DNA from: Actinomadura sp. K4S16
GTDB taxonomy: Bacteria; Actinomycetota; Actinomycetes; Streptosporangiales; Streptosporangiaceae
Length of the DNA: 64,000 bases
Direction of reading: 5' to 3'
Assembly: GCF_008327685.1 (NCBI RefSeq)
Contig: NZ_BDDE01000013.1
Coordinates: forward strand, 434,001-498,000
Positions 7,661 through 16,596 of this stretch are shown here, one piece after another. The position numbers and the translations under genes were made by a program. The notes under the pieces are model-generated. The model worked only from the letters and a program-made list of their open reading frames with translations, had not been told where the DNA came from and ran no database searches. Every line of letters begins with the position of its first letter. Positions within the stretch are counted from its first letter, which is position 1.

Positions 7661-9184
7661 ATGGACACCGGTGAACGCACGGAGACCGGCGAGGGGCGCC
7701 TGTGCCTCGTCACGGGAGCCACCGGCTATATCGGAGGCCGCCTGGTGCCGGAACTCCTGGACGCGGGCCACCGGGTGCGGTGCATGGCGCGCTCGGCCCG
7801 GCGGCTGCGCGACTACCCGTGGGCGGACCGGGTCGAGATCGCGGAGGCCGACGCGACCGATCCCGAGTCGACCCGGCGGGCCCTGGAGGGCGTGGACGTC
7901 GCCTACTACCTGATCCACGCGATCGGCGGCAACGGCGGCTTCGCGGAGACAGACCGCCTGGCCGCCCGAACGTTCTCGGACGCGGCGCGGGAGGCGGGGG
8001 TCGGGCGGGTGGTCTACCTCGGCGGGATGGAGCCGGAGGGGGAGCTGTCGCCGCACCTGCGGTCCCGCGCCGAGGTCGCCCGGATCCTGCTGGACGGCGG
8101 GGTGCCGACCGCGTGGCTGCGCGCCGCGGTGATCATCGGTGCGGGCTCGGCGTCGTTCGAGATGCTGCGCTACCTGACCGAGCGGCTGCCGGTGATGGTG
8201 ACGCCGCGCTGGGTGCGCACCCGCATCCAGCCGATCGCAATCCACGACGTCCTGTACTACCTGGTGGCGTGCGCGGACCTGCCCCCGGACGTGAACCGGG
8301 GGTTCGACATCGGCGGCCCGGACGTGCTCACCTACGTCGACATGATCCGCGGGTACGCGCGTGTGGCGGGGCTGAAGCCGCGGATCATCCTGCCGGTCCC
8401 GGTGCTGAGCCCGAGCCTGTCGAGCCACTGGGTGGGCGCCATCACCCCCGTCCCGGGCGCCCTGGCGCGACCGCTGGTCGAGTCGCTGCGGAACGAGGTG
8501 GTGTGCAGGGAGAACGACATCGCCGAGTACATACCGCCGCCCCCGGACGGGCCGATCGGGTTCGAGCGCTCGGTGGAGCGGGCGCTGCGCCGCGTCCGGC
8601 AGGCGGACGTCGCCACCCGCTGGTCGTCGGCGAGCACTCCCGGCGCGCCCAGCGACCCGCTGCCCACGGACCCGGACTGGGCCGGCGGCAGCCTCTACAC
8701 CGACGAGCAGGTCCGCTGGACGGACGCGTCGGCGGAGCGGCTGTGGGAGGTGGTCGAGGGGATCGGCGGGGACCGCGGCTGGTACTCCTTCCCCGTCGCG
8801 TGGCAGGCCCGGGGCGTCCTGGACCGGCTGGTGGGCGGGGTCGGGCTGCGGCGCGGCCGCCGCGACCCGCGCCGGCTGCGGATCGGGGAGACGGTGGACT
8901 TCTGGCGTGTGGAGGAGATCGAGCGGGGGCGGCTGCTGCGCCTCCGGGCCGAGATGCGGCTGCCGGGGCTGGCCTGGCTGGAGTTCCGGGTGGGGCAGGA
9001 GGGCTCCCGGACGTCCCTCACGCAGCGGGCCCTCTTCCATCCCCGTGGACTCGCGGGGCACGCGTACTGGTGGGCGTTCCGCCCGTTCCACGACCGGATC
9101 TTCGGGGGGATGTGCACGGGCATCGTCCGCGCGGCCGAGCGCGGCCGGGCCCCGAAGCCCCGCCCTGCCGTGCGGGCCCGCTGA
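7661..9184 (+). CDS. NAD(P)-binding SDR with C-terminal DUF2867 domain
   Basis: A 507-residue two-domain protein. The N-terminal atypical SDR domain begins LVTGATGYIGGRLVPELL and runs to about residue 300. The C-terminal DUF2867 domain begins near WTDASAERLWEVVEGIGGD and ends RPFHDRIFGGMC. The start at 7661 is preferred because GAGGAG precedes it at good spacing; an in-frame ATG at 7604 overlaps the phr stop and is possible. The family is often annotated as an epimerase or nucleoside-diphosphate-sugar epimerase but is uncharacterised. An oxidoreductase gene (litQ) also accompanies litR in Streptomyces; orthology was not tested. It sits between phr and crtI. Confidence 0.78.
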   Translation: MDTGERTETGEGRLCLVTGATGYIGGRLVPELLDAGHRVRCMARSARRLRDYPWADRVEIAEADATDPESTRRALEGVDVAYYLIHAIGGNGGFAETDRLAARTFSDAAREAGVGRVVYLGGMEPEGELSPHLRSRAEVARILLDGGVPTAWLRAAVIIGAGSASFEMLRYLTERLPVMVTPRWVRTRIQPIAIHDVLYYLVACADLPPDVNRGFDIGGPDVLTYVDMIRGYARVAGLKPRIILPVPVLSPSLSSHWVGAITPVPGALARPLVESLRNEVVCRENDIAEYIPPPPDGPIGFERSVERALRRVRQADVATRWSSASTPGAPSDPLPTDPDWAGGSLYTDEQVRWTDASAERLWEVVEGIGGDRGWYSFPVAWQARGVLDRLVGGVGLRRGRRDPRRLRIGETVDFWRVEEIERGRLLRLRAEMRLPGLAWLEFRVGQEGSRTSLTQRALFHPRGLAGHAYWWAFRPFHDRIFGGMCTGIVRAAERGRAPKPRPAVRAR

Positions 9185-9238
9185 AGCCGTTCCGGGCACC
9201 GCGCGCAGGGTGATGCAACCGAGCGGCCGCCACGTCCC

Positions 9239-9274
9239 GAAGAACTGTGCAGACCTGAAGAACTGCCCAGAACT
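9239..9274 (+). promoter_or_regulatory. Direct repeats upstream of crtI
   Basis: GAAGAACTG is repeated at 9239-9247 and 9257-9265, and the core AGAACT recurs at 9269-9274. The repeats fall in the 104-base gap before crtI, ending 15 bases from its ATG. They could be an activator or repressor site for the crt operon. No match to a named consensus is claimed. Confidence 0.3.
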
Positions 9275-9288
9275 CATACGGGACGGCG

Positions 9289-10764
9289 ATGGAGAAAACA
9301 GTGCGGGGCCCGGTCGTCGTGATCGGGGCGGGCCTCGGCGGGCTGTCCGCCGCGGTCCACCTGGCGGCGCGGGGCCGCGAGGTGGTGCTGGTCGAGGCCA
9401 GGGACGTGCCGGGCGGGTGCTGCGGGACGGCGCGCGCGGCCGGGTACCGGTTCGACACCGGTCCCTCGGTGCTGACCATGCCGGAGGTGCTCGCCGAGAC
9501 GTTCGGGGCGGCGGGCGCGGATCTGGAGAGCGTCCTGCCGCTGCGGCGCCTGGACCCCTTCTACCGGCTGGCGTTCCATGACGGGTCCCGGCTGGACGTG
9601 GTGGGCGGTGCCGAGCGGATGGCCGCCAACGTCCGGGAGCTGTGCGGGCCGGCCGAGGCGGCGCGGTACCTGCGGTTCCGGCGGCGCCTCGGGGAGATGT
9701 TCGAGGCGGAGTGGTCGTCGTTCATCGACGCGGACATGACCCGGCTGCGCGGCATGGCACGCCCCTACGCGCTGCTCAAGCTGGCAGCCGCGGGCGGTTT
9801 CCGGCGCCTTGACCGCTTCGTCGCGAGCCAGCTCACGGACGAGCGGCTCGTCCGGGCGCACACCTTCCAGGCGCTGTACGTGGGGCTGCCTCCGCACAAG
9901 GCGCTGGCGATCTACGCGGTCGTCGCGCACATGGACACCGTCGGCGGCGTCTACTTCCCGGCGCGCGGCGGCATGCACGCCGTGCCGCACGCGCTCGCGA
10001 CCGTCGCGGAGAAGGCCGGGGCGTCGATCCACTACGGCGTCCGCGCCGAGCGGGTCGAGACCGGCGCGGACGGGGTGACGGGAGTCCGGCTGGACACCGG
10101 CGAGCGGCTCCCGGCGAGCAGCGTCGTCGTCGCCTGCGACCTGCCGCGGGCGCACGCCGGGCTGCTGCCCGAGGCGGCCGGCGACTGGCGGCTGCGCAGG
10201 CCGCGGTACTCGCCGTCCTGCCTGGTCATGCATTTCGGGCTGGACCGGCGGCTGCCCGGCCAGGCCCACCACACCCTGCACTTCGGCCGCGAGTGGGGCA
10301 CCGTGTTCTCCGCCCTGGCGGCCGGCCGGCCGCAGCCCGACCCGAGCCTGCTCGTGACCTGCCCCGAGTCCGACGACACCGCGGCGCCCGCCGGGCACTC
10401 GACGCTGAGCGTCCTGGAGCCCGCGCCCAACACGGCGGGCGGAGCCGACTGGGACCGCCTGGCCCCGCAGCTCGAAGAGCGCCTGCTGCGCCGCCTGGCC
10501 GCCCTCGGGTACGGCGACCTGTCGGCGGTGCCCAGGGAGACCTTCGACCCACCGGCGTGGGCGCGCCTCGGCCACTCGGCGGGCACGCCCTTCGCGCTCG
10601 ACCACCGCTTCCGGCAGACGGCGTGGTTCCGCCCGTCGGGCCGGAGCCGCCGTGTCCCGGGACTGCACTTCGCCGGGATGTACACCGCGCCCGGCGTGGG
10701 GGTCCCGCCGGCGCTGATCTCCGGGCGGCTGGCCGCCGCCCGGATCCTGGAGGGCGCCCGATGA
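9289..10764 (+). CDS. crtI: Phytoene desaturase (CrtI family)
   Basis: A 491-residue FAD-dependent desaturase that converts phytoene towards lycopene. The Rossmann FAD motif VVIGAGLGGLSAAVHLA is at the N-terminus, followed by the family sequence PGGCCGTARAAGYRFDTGPS. The C-terminal carotenoid-desaturase motif reads PGLHFAGMYTAPGVGVPPAL. Its stop overlaps the crtB start as ATGA, so crtI and crtB form an operon. How many desaturation steps it performs cannot be read from sequence. No geranylgeranyl diphosphate synthase gene is in the window. Confidence 0.9.
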   Translation: MEKTVRGPVVVIGAGLGGLSAAVHLAARGREVVLVEARDVPGGCCGTARAAGYRFDTGPSVLTMPEVLAETFGAAGADLESVLPLRRLDPFYRLAFHDGSRLDVVGGAERMAANVRELCGPAEAARYLRFRRRLGEMFEAEWSSFIDADMTRLRGMARPYALLKLAAAGGFRRLDRFVASQLTDERLVRAHTFQALYVGLPPHKALAIYAVVAHMDTVGGVYFPARGGMHAVPHALATVAEKAGASIHYGVRAERVETGADGVTGVRLDTGERLPASSVVVACDLPRAHAGLLPEAAGDWRLRRPRYSPSCLVMHFGLDRRLPGQAHHTLHFGREWGTVFSALAAGRPQPDPSLLVTCPESDDTAAPAGHSTLSVLEPAPNTAGGADWDRLAPQLEERLLRRLAALGYGDLSAVPRETFDPPAWARLGHSAGTPFALDHRFRQTAWFRPSGRSRRVPGLHFAGMYTAPGVGVPPALISGRLAAARILEGAR

Positions 10765-11666
10765 CGCTGACCGCGAGCTACGAGCACTGCCGCCGCCTCA
10801 ACGCCCGGCACGGGCGCTCCTTCTACCTGGCGACGCTGCTGCTCCCCGCGTGGAAACGCAGGCACGTCCACGCCCTGTACGGCTTCGCCCGCCACGTGGA
10901 CGACATCGTCGACGAGTACAAGGGCACCGGCGAGGAGGGGCGGGCCGCGGCGCTGGACCAGGTCAAGGAGCGTCTTGACGCCGCGCTGGCCGGCGAGTCG
11001 GTCCGGGACCCGGTGCTGCCCGCGTTCGTGCACACCGTGCGGTCCTTCGACGTCGAGCGCGCGGACGTCGACGCGTTCCTGGAGTCGATGCGCGCCGACC
11101 TGACCGTCACCCGGTACGCGACCTACGACGACCTGCTGGCCTACATGGAGGGCTCGGCCGCCGCCATCGGCCTGATGATGCTGCCGGTCCTGGAGACCCT
11201 GCCCGGCGCCGGGCGGTCCGCGCGCGAGCCCGCCCGGGAGCTGGGCCGCGCGTTCCAGCTGACCAACTTCATCCGCGACGTGGCCGAGGACCTGGACCGC
11301 GGCCGCGTCTACCTCCCGATGAACGACCTGAAGAGGTTCGGCGTGACCGAGGACGACCTGGCCTCCGGCACGTGCACCCCCGGCGTCCGCGAGCTGGTCG
11401 CCTTCGAGGCCGACCGGGCGCGGGAGCACTACGTCCGCGCGCTGGAGGGCGTGAAGCTGCTGGTGCCGTCCTCGCGTCCGTGCATCCGCGCCGCGCACGA
11501 GCTGTACGGCGGCATCCTGGACGAGATCGCCGCGGCGGGCCACGACGTGCTGGCCGCGCGGGCGCGCGTCCCCCGCCGCCGCCGCGCCGTGATCTACGCC
11601 CGGCACCTGGTGGCGGCGTCGGCCGCGGGCCGGGCCGAGCGGCGCGTCCCCGCCGGGATGGTCTGA
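10761..11666 (+). CDS. crtB: Phytoene synthase
   Basis: A 301-residue trans-isoprenyl diphosphate synthase of the head-to-head type that condenses two GGPP to phytoene. Both aspartate-rich motifs are visible: ARHVDDIVDE near residue 45 and NFIRDVAEDLDRGRVYLP near residue 172, the latter with the squalene/phytoene synthase signature. It begins inside the crtI stop and ends one base before the plsX start, which argues for one transcript crtI-crtB-plsX. Confidence 0.93.
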   Translation: MTLTASYEHCRRLNARHGRSFYLATLLLPAWKRRHVHALYGFARHVDDIVDEYKGTGEEGRAAALDQVKERLDAALAGESVRDPVLPAFVHTVRSFDVERADVDAFLESMRADLTVTRYATYDDLLAYMEGSAAAIGLMMLPVLETLPGAGRSAREPARELGRAFQLTNFIRDVAEDLDRGRVYLPMNDLKRFGVTEDDLASGTCTPGVRELVAFEADRAREHYVRALEGVKLLVPSSRPCIRAAHELYGGILDEIAAAGHDVLAARARVPRRRRAVIYARHLVAASAAGRAERRVPAGMV

Positions 11667-11667
11667 C

Positions 11668-12708
11668 ATGGGGGAATCGGGCGGGCAGGCCGGACGGGCC
11701 GCACCGTCTCGGCGGGTCGTGCTGGACGCGATGGGCGGCGACCACGGGCCCGCCGAGACGGTGCCGGGCGCGCTGGCGGCACGCCGCGAGCACGGGGTGC
11801 CCGTCCTCCTCGTAGGCCGGGCCGACGAGATCGACGAGGAGCTGCGGCGGCACGGTGGCGCCGGCGAGGTGGAGGTGCAGCACGCCGACGACGTGATCCC
11901 CATGGCGGACCGGGGGTCGAGCGCCGCCTTCCAGTCGAAGTCGAGCCTGATGGTGGGCTGCGAGCTGGCCCGGCGAGAGGGGGCGGCGTTCGTGTCGGCC
12001 GGGTCCACCGGCGCGGTGGTGTCCTGCGCGGTCCGCGCCTTCGGGCGGCGCGAGGGCGTGCTGCGCCCGGCGCTCGCCGTGGCCCTGCCGACCATGTCGG
12101 GCTTCACCGTCCTGGTCGACGCGGGCGGAACCGCCGACCCCACGGCGGAGATGGTGGCCCAGTTCGCGGTGCTCGGCACCGAGTACGCACGGGGCGTCCT
12201 GGGCGTCTCCGATCCGTCGGTGGGCCTGCTGTCCATCGGGGCGGAGCCCGGCAAGGGAAACCGGCTCGTCCGGGACGCGGCACTGCTGCTGCCGGAGATG
12301 CCGGTGCGCTTCCACGGCAACGTCGAGGGGCACGACGTGCTCGCCGGCACCGTGGACGTCGTCGCGACGGACGGGTTCACCGGGAACGTCGTGCTGAAGA
12401 ACATCGAGGGGTGCGTCCGCACGACCCTCGGCCTCGTCGCCCGCGCCGGGGCCGCCGGCCCCGGGCCGCTGGAGGAGGTCGCGCGGCTGTACGCGGCCGA
12501 CACCCACGGGGGCGCCGCGCTGCTCGGCCTGACCGGGACGGTCGTCGTCGCGCACGGTTCGTCGGGCGCGGCGGCCGTCGCGCGCGCCTGCGTGGTGGCG
12601 CGGGACCTGGCGGCGCTCTCCCGGAAAGCGCCCTCTTTCGCCAGGTCGGATGCGGCTGGGGCGCCTGCCGTCGGGGGCGGTCAGCGGGCGCCGGGGGCGG
12701 TGCCGTGA
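11668..12708 (+). CDS. plsX: Phosphate acyltransferase PlsX homologue in the carotenoid operon
   Basis: A 346-residue PlsX-family enzyme that makes acyl-phosphate from acyl-ACP. Family motifs are intact: VVLDAMGGDHGPAE near residue 17, SAGSTGAVVSC, VGLLSIGAEPGKGN, FHGNVEGHD, VATDGFTGNVVLKN, and HGGAALLGLTG with VVAHGSSG. It starts one base after the crtB stop, so it belongs to the carotenoid operon rather than the usual plsX-fabD or rpmF setting. Its 3' end overlaps the convergent CrtA-like gene by 28 bases. It may be a dedicated second copy that supplies acyl-phosphate for the diverged PlsY homologue nearby. Family assignment is strong; the carotenoid role is inferred. Confidence 0.88.
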   Translation: MGESGGQAGRAAPSRRVVLDAMGGDHGPAETVPGALAARREHGVPVLLVGRADEIDEELRRHGGAGEVEVQHADDVIPMADRGSSAAFQSKSSLMVGCELARREGAAFVSAGSTGAVVSCAVRAFGRREGVLRPALAVALPTMSGFTVLVDAGGTADPTAEMVAQFAVLGTEYARGVLGVSDPSVGLLSIGAEPGKGNRLVRDAALLLPEMPVRFHGNVEGHDVLAGTVDVVATDGFTGNVVLKNIEGCVRTTLGLVARAGAAGPGPLEEVARLYAADTHGGAALLGLTGTVVVAHGSSGAAAVARACVVARDLAALSRKAPSFARSDAAGAPAVGGGQRAPGAVP

Positions 12709-13430
12709 GCGGCCTCGTCCCGGCCCACGGGGCGCAGCGGGTCGCGGCCGTCCCACGCGCCCTGGCTCCCGAACGGGACGAAACGGGCGAAGAGCTCCTC
12801 GCTGTACCAGCCTTCGCGGCGGACCCGCTCGATCACCGCGCGGTGGGCGCCCCCTTGGTAGGCGTAGCGGCGGACGGAGGCCTCGTCCTCCCACAGCGAG
12901 AACGTCGCCTGCCGGGCGAGCGGCCACTCCCCGATCCCTACCGCGTCGAGGCAGCCGTCCTGCCTGCGGAGCAGCCGGTCCACGTCCGGGACGGAGCGGT
13001 AGAACGCCACCAGCCGTCCCGGACGGATCGACGCCCTGGTCAGCACGGCCACCGGCCCACGCGGTGGAGGCGGGGCCGCCGCCCCGGCGAGGGGGTCGGC
13101 TCCTCCCCAGCCGCCGTGGGACGCCAGCGGCGCGAGCCGCACGTGCCAGGACTCATCGGCCTCCTCCCGCCAGCGCGCCGCGATCGGCGAGCCCGCGAGG
13201 AAGCGCTCCAGCGCCGGTTCGCCGTCCCACACCGCGAACAGGGCCCAGCGGCGCAGGTCGGCGCCGAGGCCCGTGGACCGGCCCCGCCCCGTCCCCAGCA
13301 GCCGCCAGAACCGCAGGCCGCCGGTGCCGCGCAGGACCGGACGGTCGAACGCCATGTGCCGCATGGCGTCCAGTCCCGGATACCTGATGAGGTGGAACGA
13401 GGCGATGATTCCCGTGCTCGTGGCGGTCAT
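12681..13430 (-). CDS. crtA: CrtA-like carotenoid ketolase (spheroidene monooxygenase family)
   Basis: A 249-residue protein resembling CrtA, the haem-type spheroidene monooxygenase that adds keto groups to C-2 of acyclic carotenoids. Recognisable blocks are LRFWRLLGTGRG, VAVLTRASIRPGRLVAFYRSV, DAVGIGEWPLARQATFSLW and WYSEELFARFVPFGSQGAWDG. The ATG at 13430 keeps the conserved FHLIRYPG block; later starts would cut it. It is antisense to its neighbours: its 3' end overlaps plsX by 28 bases and its 5' end overlaps the divergent plsY-like gene by 26 bases. Its promoter must therefore lie inside the plsY-like coding region. Confidence 0.8.
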   Translation of the reverse strand: MTATSTGIIASFHLIRYPGLDAMRHMAFDRPVLRGTGGLRFWRLLGTGRGRSTGLGADLRRWALFAVWDGEPALERFLAGSPIAARWREEADESWHVRLAPLASHGGWGGADPLAGAAAPPPPRGPVAVLTRASIRPGRLVAFYRSVPDVDRLLRRQDGCLDAVGIGEWPLARQATFSLWEDEASVRRYAYQGGAHRAVIERVRREGWYSEELFARFVPFGSQGAWDGRDPLRPVGRDEAAHGTAPGAR

Positions 13431-13998
13431 CGGCGGCTACCTGCTCGGCTCGGTGCCGGTCGCGGTGCTCGTCGGGCGGGCCCACGGACTCGATCCGCGC
13501 GACGCCGGCGACCGCAACCCCGGCTTCTGGAACGTCAAGGAGCAGCTCGGGCGGCGGGCCGCCGTGCCCGTCTTCGCGGGCGACATGCTCAAGGGGACGG
13601 CGGCCGGGCTCGTCGGCCTGCTGGTCAGCGGGGCCGAGACGGGCCGGTTCGGCTCGGTGGCCGGGGCGAGCGTCCTGCCGGTGTACGCGGCGGTCGGCGC
13701 GGCGATGATCGGCCACGCCTGGCCGGTGTTCGCCGGCCGCCGGGGCGGACGCTCGATCCTCACCTTCGCGGGCGGGTTCGCGGTGATCTGCCCGGCGGCG
13801 TTCGCGCTCGGCCTCGTCCTGCTCTTCGCGGGGACCTTCGCCTTCTCGTTCGCGTGGGGCTCCCGCCTGGCGGTGTTCTCGCTGCCGGTGCTGCAACTGT
13901 TCTTCGCGCCGGTCGAGCAGGTCGCCGGGACGGGGGCGCTCATATGCCTCATCGGGCTGCGCTTCGGACAGGCGGCGCTGACCGGCCGGCGGGCCTGA
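13405..13998 (+). CDS. Diverged PlsY-like acyl-phosphate acyltransferase
   Basis: A 197-residue membrane protein with about five predicted helices. It follows the PlsY plan: IGGYLLGSVPVAVLVGRA at the N-terminus, a middle DMLKG block, and GHAWPVFAGRRGGRS for the usual GHNWPVF...GGKG motif. The second catalytic motif, normally GSGN-x-GATN-x2-R, reads DRNPGFWNVKEQ, so the Gly-Ser and Arg are lost. That pattern suggests another acceptor than glycerol 3-phosphate, or loss of activity. The ATG at 13405 follows a GAGG and starts directly at helix 1. Its 3' end overlaps the convergent glycosyltransferase by 50 bases. The partner would be PlsX, two genes upstream. Confidence 0.72.
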   Translation: MIPVLVAVIGGYLLGSVPVAVLVGRAHGLDPRDAGDRNPGFWNVKEQLGRRAAVPVFAGDMLKGTAAGLVGLLVSGAETGRFGSVAGASVLPVYAAVGAAMIGHAWPVFAGRRGGRSILTFAGGFAVICPAAFALGLVLLFAGTFAFSFAWGSRLAVFSLPVLQLFFAPVEQVAGTGALICLIGLRFGQAALTGRRA

Positions 13999-15142
13999 CC
14001 GCCGCCGGGCCGCGTCCGCGGCCGTGGTCCGGGCCGTAGGCCCTTCCGTAGGCTCTGCCGCGCCAGGAACGCGCCGGCAGCAGCGCCGACCAGGTGAGCC
14101 GGACGGCGGTCGCGACGTCCAGCAGCGGGGACGCGGCGAGACCGGGGCCCGGCTGCACGTAGCTGTCGCGCAGCGCCGCCACGAGCAGCAGCCGCTGCGC
14201 CAGCAGACCGAGGTCGAGCGGAGTGGGCCGTCCGGCCGCGAGCCGCAGGACGGGAAGCGCGGCGGTCAGCCAGACCACGGCCAGGTCGCCCGCCAGCCGT
14301 CCCGCCGGGGTCACGTCCCGCAGCGCGATGGACCGGCCCCACTCGCGCCACACGCTCGCGGCGGAGGTGTGCATGTCCACCTCCAGGAGGGGGCCGGCGT
14401 CCACGAACGCGACCCGCCACCCGTCGCGGGCGAGCAGCCGCCCGAGCGCCACGTCGTCGGTGAGATGGTGCCTGACGCGTGCGAACCCGTCGGCCTCGGC
14501 CATCCGCGCCTTGCGGAACGCCATGCACTGGCCGTTGACGAGCAGCCGCTCCACGGCGGCCTCCCGCCGGACGGGGCCTCTCGGGCCGATCGGGCTGCTC
14601 GGCCCGATCGGTCCGAAGCGGTAGACGAGCGTGGCCAGCAGCGAGGCGTGCAGCGCCTGCTCCAGAGCGCCGCCGCAGATGAACCGGGGTCCCGCGCTCA
14701 CCAGGTCGTGGGAGCCCAGGAGCGCCGCCAGCTCCGCGCAGAGGCCCTCCTTGGGACGCGTGTCGGCGTCCAGCAGGACCACGATCGGGCCCTTCGCGGC
14801 CTGCACGCCCTGGTGCAGCGCCCACTGCTTGCCGACCCACCCGTCCGGCAGCGGCGCGCCGGTGACGACGGTGGCGCCGAGCCGCTCGGCCAGCCGCGCG
14901 GTGCCGTCGCGGGACTCGTCGTCCACGACGATGACCTCGCCCACCGCCGGATCGGAGAGCAGCGGCGCCAGGCACTCCCCGATGCGGGACTCCTCGTCGC
15001 GGGCGGGGACGACCACCGAGACCCGCTCCGGCGGCGGTCCGGACAGGCCCGGCCGCAGCGGCGCGGGACGGCGGCGCCCCCGGGCGAGCCGCGCGGCGAC
15101 GACCGCGGCGGCGGCCGCCTGCAGCACGGTGAGCGGCCGCAT
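13949..15142 (-). CDS. Family 2 glycosyltransferase, CruG/CrtQ-like
   Basis: A 397-residue membrane-anchored GT-A glycosyltransferase. An N-terminal hydrophobic helix precedes the GT2 domain: RVSVVVPARDEESRIGECL, then VIVVDDESRDGTARLAE, the metal-binding IVVLLDADTRPKEG and the late GQCMAFRKARMAEADGFA block. C-terminal hydrophobic segments follow. It overlaps the desaturase stop by one base (TGATG), so desaturase and transferase are co-translated. With CruF just upstream, the likely job is to glycosylate a hydroxylated carotenoid end group, as CruG does for myxoxanthophyll in cyanobacteria. The sugar is unknown. Confidence 0.8.
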   Translation of the reverse strand: MRPLTVLQAAAAAVVAARLARGRRRPAPLRPGLSGPPPERVSVVVPARDEESRIGECLAPLLSDPAVGEVIVVDDESRDGTARLAERLGATVVTGAPLPDGWVGKQWALHQGVQAAKGPIVVLLDADTRPKEGLCAELAALLGSHDLVSAGPRFICGGALEQALHASLLATLVYRFGPIGPSSPIGPRGPVRREAAVERLLVNGQCMAFRKARMAEADGFARVRHHLTDDVALGRLLARDGWRVAFVDAGPLLEVDMHTSAASVWREWGRSIALRDVTPAGRLAGDLAVVWLTAALPVLRLAAGRPTPLDLGLLAQRLLLVAALRDSYVQPGPGLAASPLLDVATAVRLTWSALLPARSWRGRAYGRAYGPDHGRGRGPAAVRPAGRSAPPVRSAAR

Positions 15143-16596
15143 CACGTTTCCGCCCGTTCCCGGGACGCGCCGCCGAAGTCCTCGTCGACGAGGGAGGCGA
15201 CGATCCGCCCGCCCATCGCGACGAGCGGGAGGCCGCCGCCCGGATGCGCCGACCCGCCCACCAGGTAGAGCCCGCGCCGCGGCCCGCGGTTGCCCGGCCT
15301 GCGGAACGGCGCGAAACGTCCCTGGTAGGCGGTGCCGTAGATGGCCCCGCCCCAGGCGCCGTACCGGTCGCGCAGGTCGGCGGGCGTGAACATCTCCACG
15401 AACCGGAGCCGCCCGGACAGGTCGTGCCCGCGCTTCGCCAGCCGCTCCAGCACCAGGTCCCGGTAGGACTCGCGGGACATCGGCCACCGGCCGGGATCGC
15501 GGGCCGGGACGTTCACCAGCATCACCCAGTTCTCCGCCCCGTCCGGGGCCTGCGTCGGGTCGTCCACCGCCGAGCAGCCGATGTAGACGGTCGGGTCCTC
15601 CGGCGGCACCCTCCGCCGGAAGATGTCGTCGAACTCCCGCCGGTAGTCCGCCGAGAACACGACGGAATGGTGCGGGAGCCCCTCCGTCCGTCCCTCGACT
15701 CCCGCGAGCAGGAGCAGCGCCGACGACGAAAGGCCGAGCCCGGCGAGCCTGCGCAGCCGGCGCCGGTCGGGCAGCAGCCAGCCGTACAGCGCGGCGGCGT
15801 CGGCGTTGACGACCACGGCGTCCGCCCGCACCCGCTCCCCCGACGCCAGGACCACGCCCGAGACCGCCGAACGGTCGGCGGTCACCTCCGCCACCTCGGT
15901 TCCCGTGCGCACCTCGACGCCCGCCCCGGTCAGGAGCCGGGCGAGGGCGTCGGCGATCCGCGGCAGGCCGCCCGCCACGTACCAGCCGCCGTCCCCGTGC
16001 TCGATGGCCGGGACGCAGCCGAGGGCGGCCGGCGCCCGGTACGGGCTCGACCCCGCGTAGGTCGCGTACCGGTCGACGTACTGGCGGAGCCGCGGGTCGT
16101 CGAAGAAGCGCCGCGCCAGCCCGTCCAGCGTCCGGCCCGGCGCGACCGCGAACAGGTCGCCGAGCCGGGGCCGTTCGGGGGGCCGGCCCAGCGGACCGGC
16201 GAAGAACGTCCGCCGCGAGGCCGCGAGGCACTCCTCCGCCCATCCGTAGAAGGACCGCCAGGCCGCTCCCTGCCCAGGGCTGAGGCTCTCGACCTCCTTC
16301 TCCATGAGGCCGGGGCTGCGGAACGCGCGCAGGCGCGACCCGTCGGCGAAGTGGTAGCGGCACAGCTCGTCCAGCTCGACCAGCGGGACGTCCGCCCCGA
16401 GTTCCCGGAACAGGTGGGGCATGGTCAGCAGCGACGGACCGAGCGAGAACGCGAACCCGTCCCGCTCGTACTCCGCCAGCTTCCCGCCGAGCCGGGGCAG
16501 CCTCTCGTAGAGGCGGACGCCGTGGCCGCCGCGCGCCAGCCGCAGCGCGGCGACCATCCCGCCGACCCCGCCGCCGACCACGATCACTTCCGCCAT
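15142..16596 (-). CDS. CrtD/CrtI-like carotenoid desaturase
   Basis: A 484-residue FAD protein of the CrtI/CrtD family. It has the N-terminal dinucleotide motif VIVVGGGVGGMVAALRLA, then LPRLGGKLAEYERDGFAFSLG, and the C-terminal GLYLVGGSAHPGGGLPLVAMGG. It is a second desaturase in the island and lies between cruF and the glycosyltransferase. That context favours a CrtD-type 3,4-desaturation of 1-hydroxy acyclic carotenoids over phytoene desaturation. It overlaps cruF by 13 bases and the glycosyltransferase by one base. Substrate assignment is inferred. Confidence 0.78.
   Translation of the reverse strand: MAEVIVVGGGVGGMVAALRLARGGHGVRLYERLPRLGGKLAEYERDGFAFSLGPSLLTMPHLFRELGADVPLVELDELCRYHFADGSRLRAFRSPGLMEKEVESLSPGQGAAWRSFYGWAEECLAASRRTFFAGPLGRPPERPRLGDLFAVAPGRTLDGLARRFFDDPRLRQYVDRYATYAGSSPYRAPAALGCVPAIEHGDGGWYVAGGLPRIADALARLLTGAGVEVRTGTEVAEVTADRSAVSGVVLASGERVRADAVVVNADAAALYGWLLPDRRRLRRLAGLGLSSSALLLLAGVEGRTEGLPHHSVVFSADYRREFDDIFRRRVPPEDPTVYIGCSAVDDPTQAPDGAENWVMLVNVPARDPGRWPMSRESYRDLVLERLAKRGHDLSGRLRFVEMFTPADLRDRYGAWGGAIYGTAYQGRFAPFRRPGNRGPRRGLYLVGGSAHPGGGLPLVAMGGRIVASLVDEDFGGASRERAET

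Noticed and set aside
10032..12503. An 823-codon minus-strand frame across crtI, crtB and plsX
   Set aside because: It covers three recognisable enzymes in the other direction and has no motif of its own.
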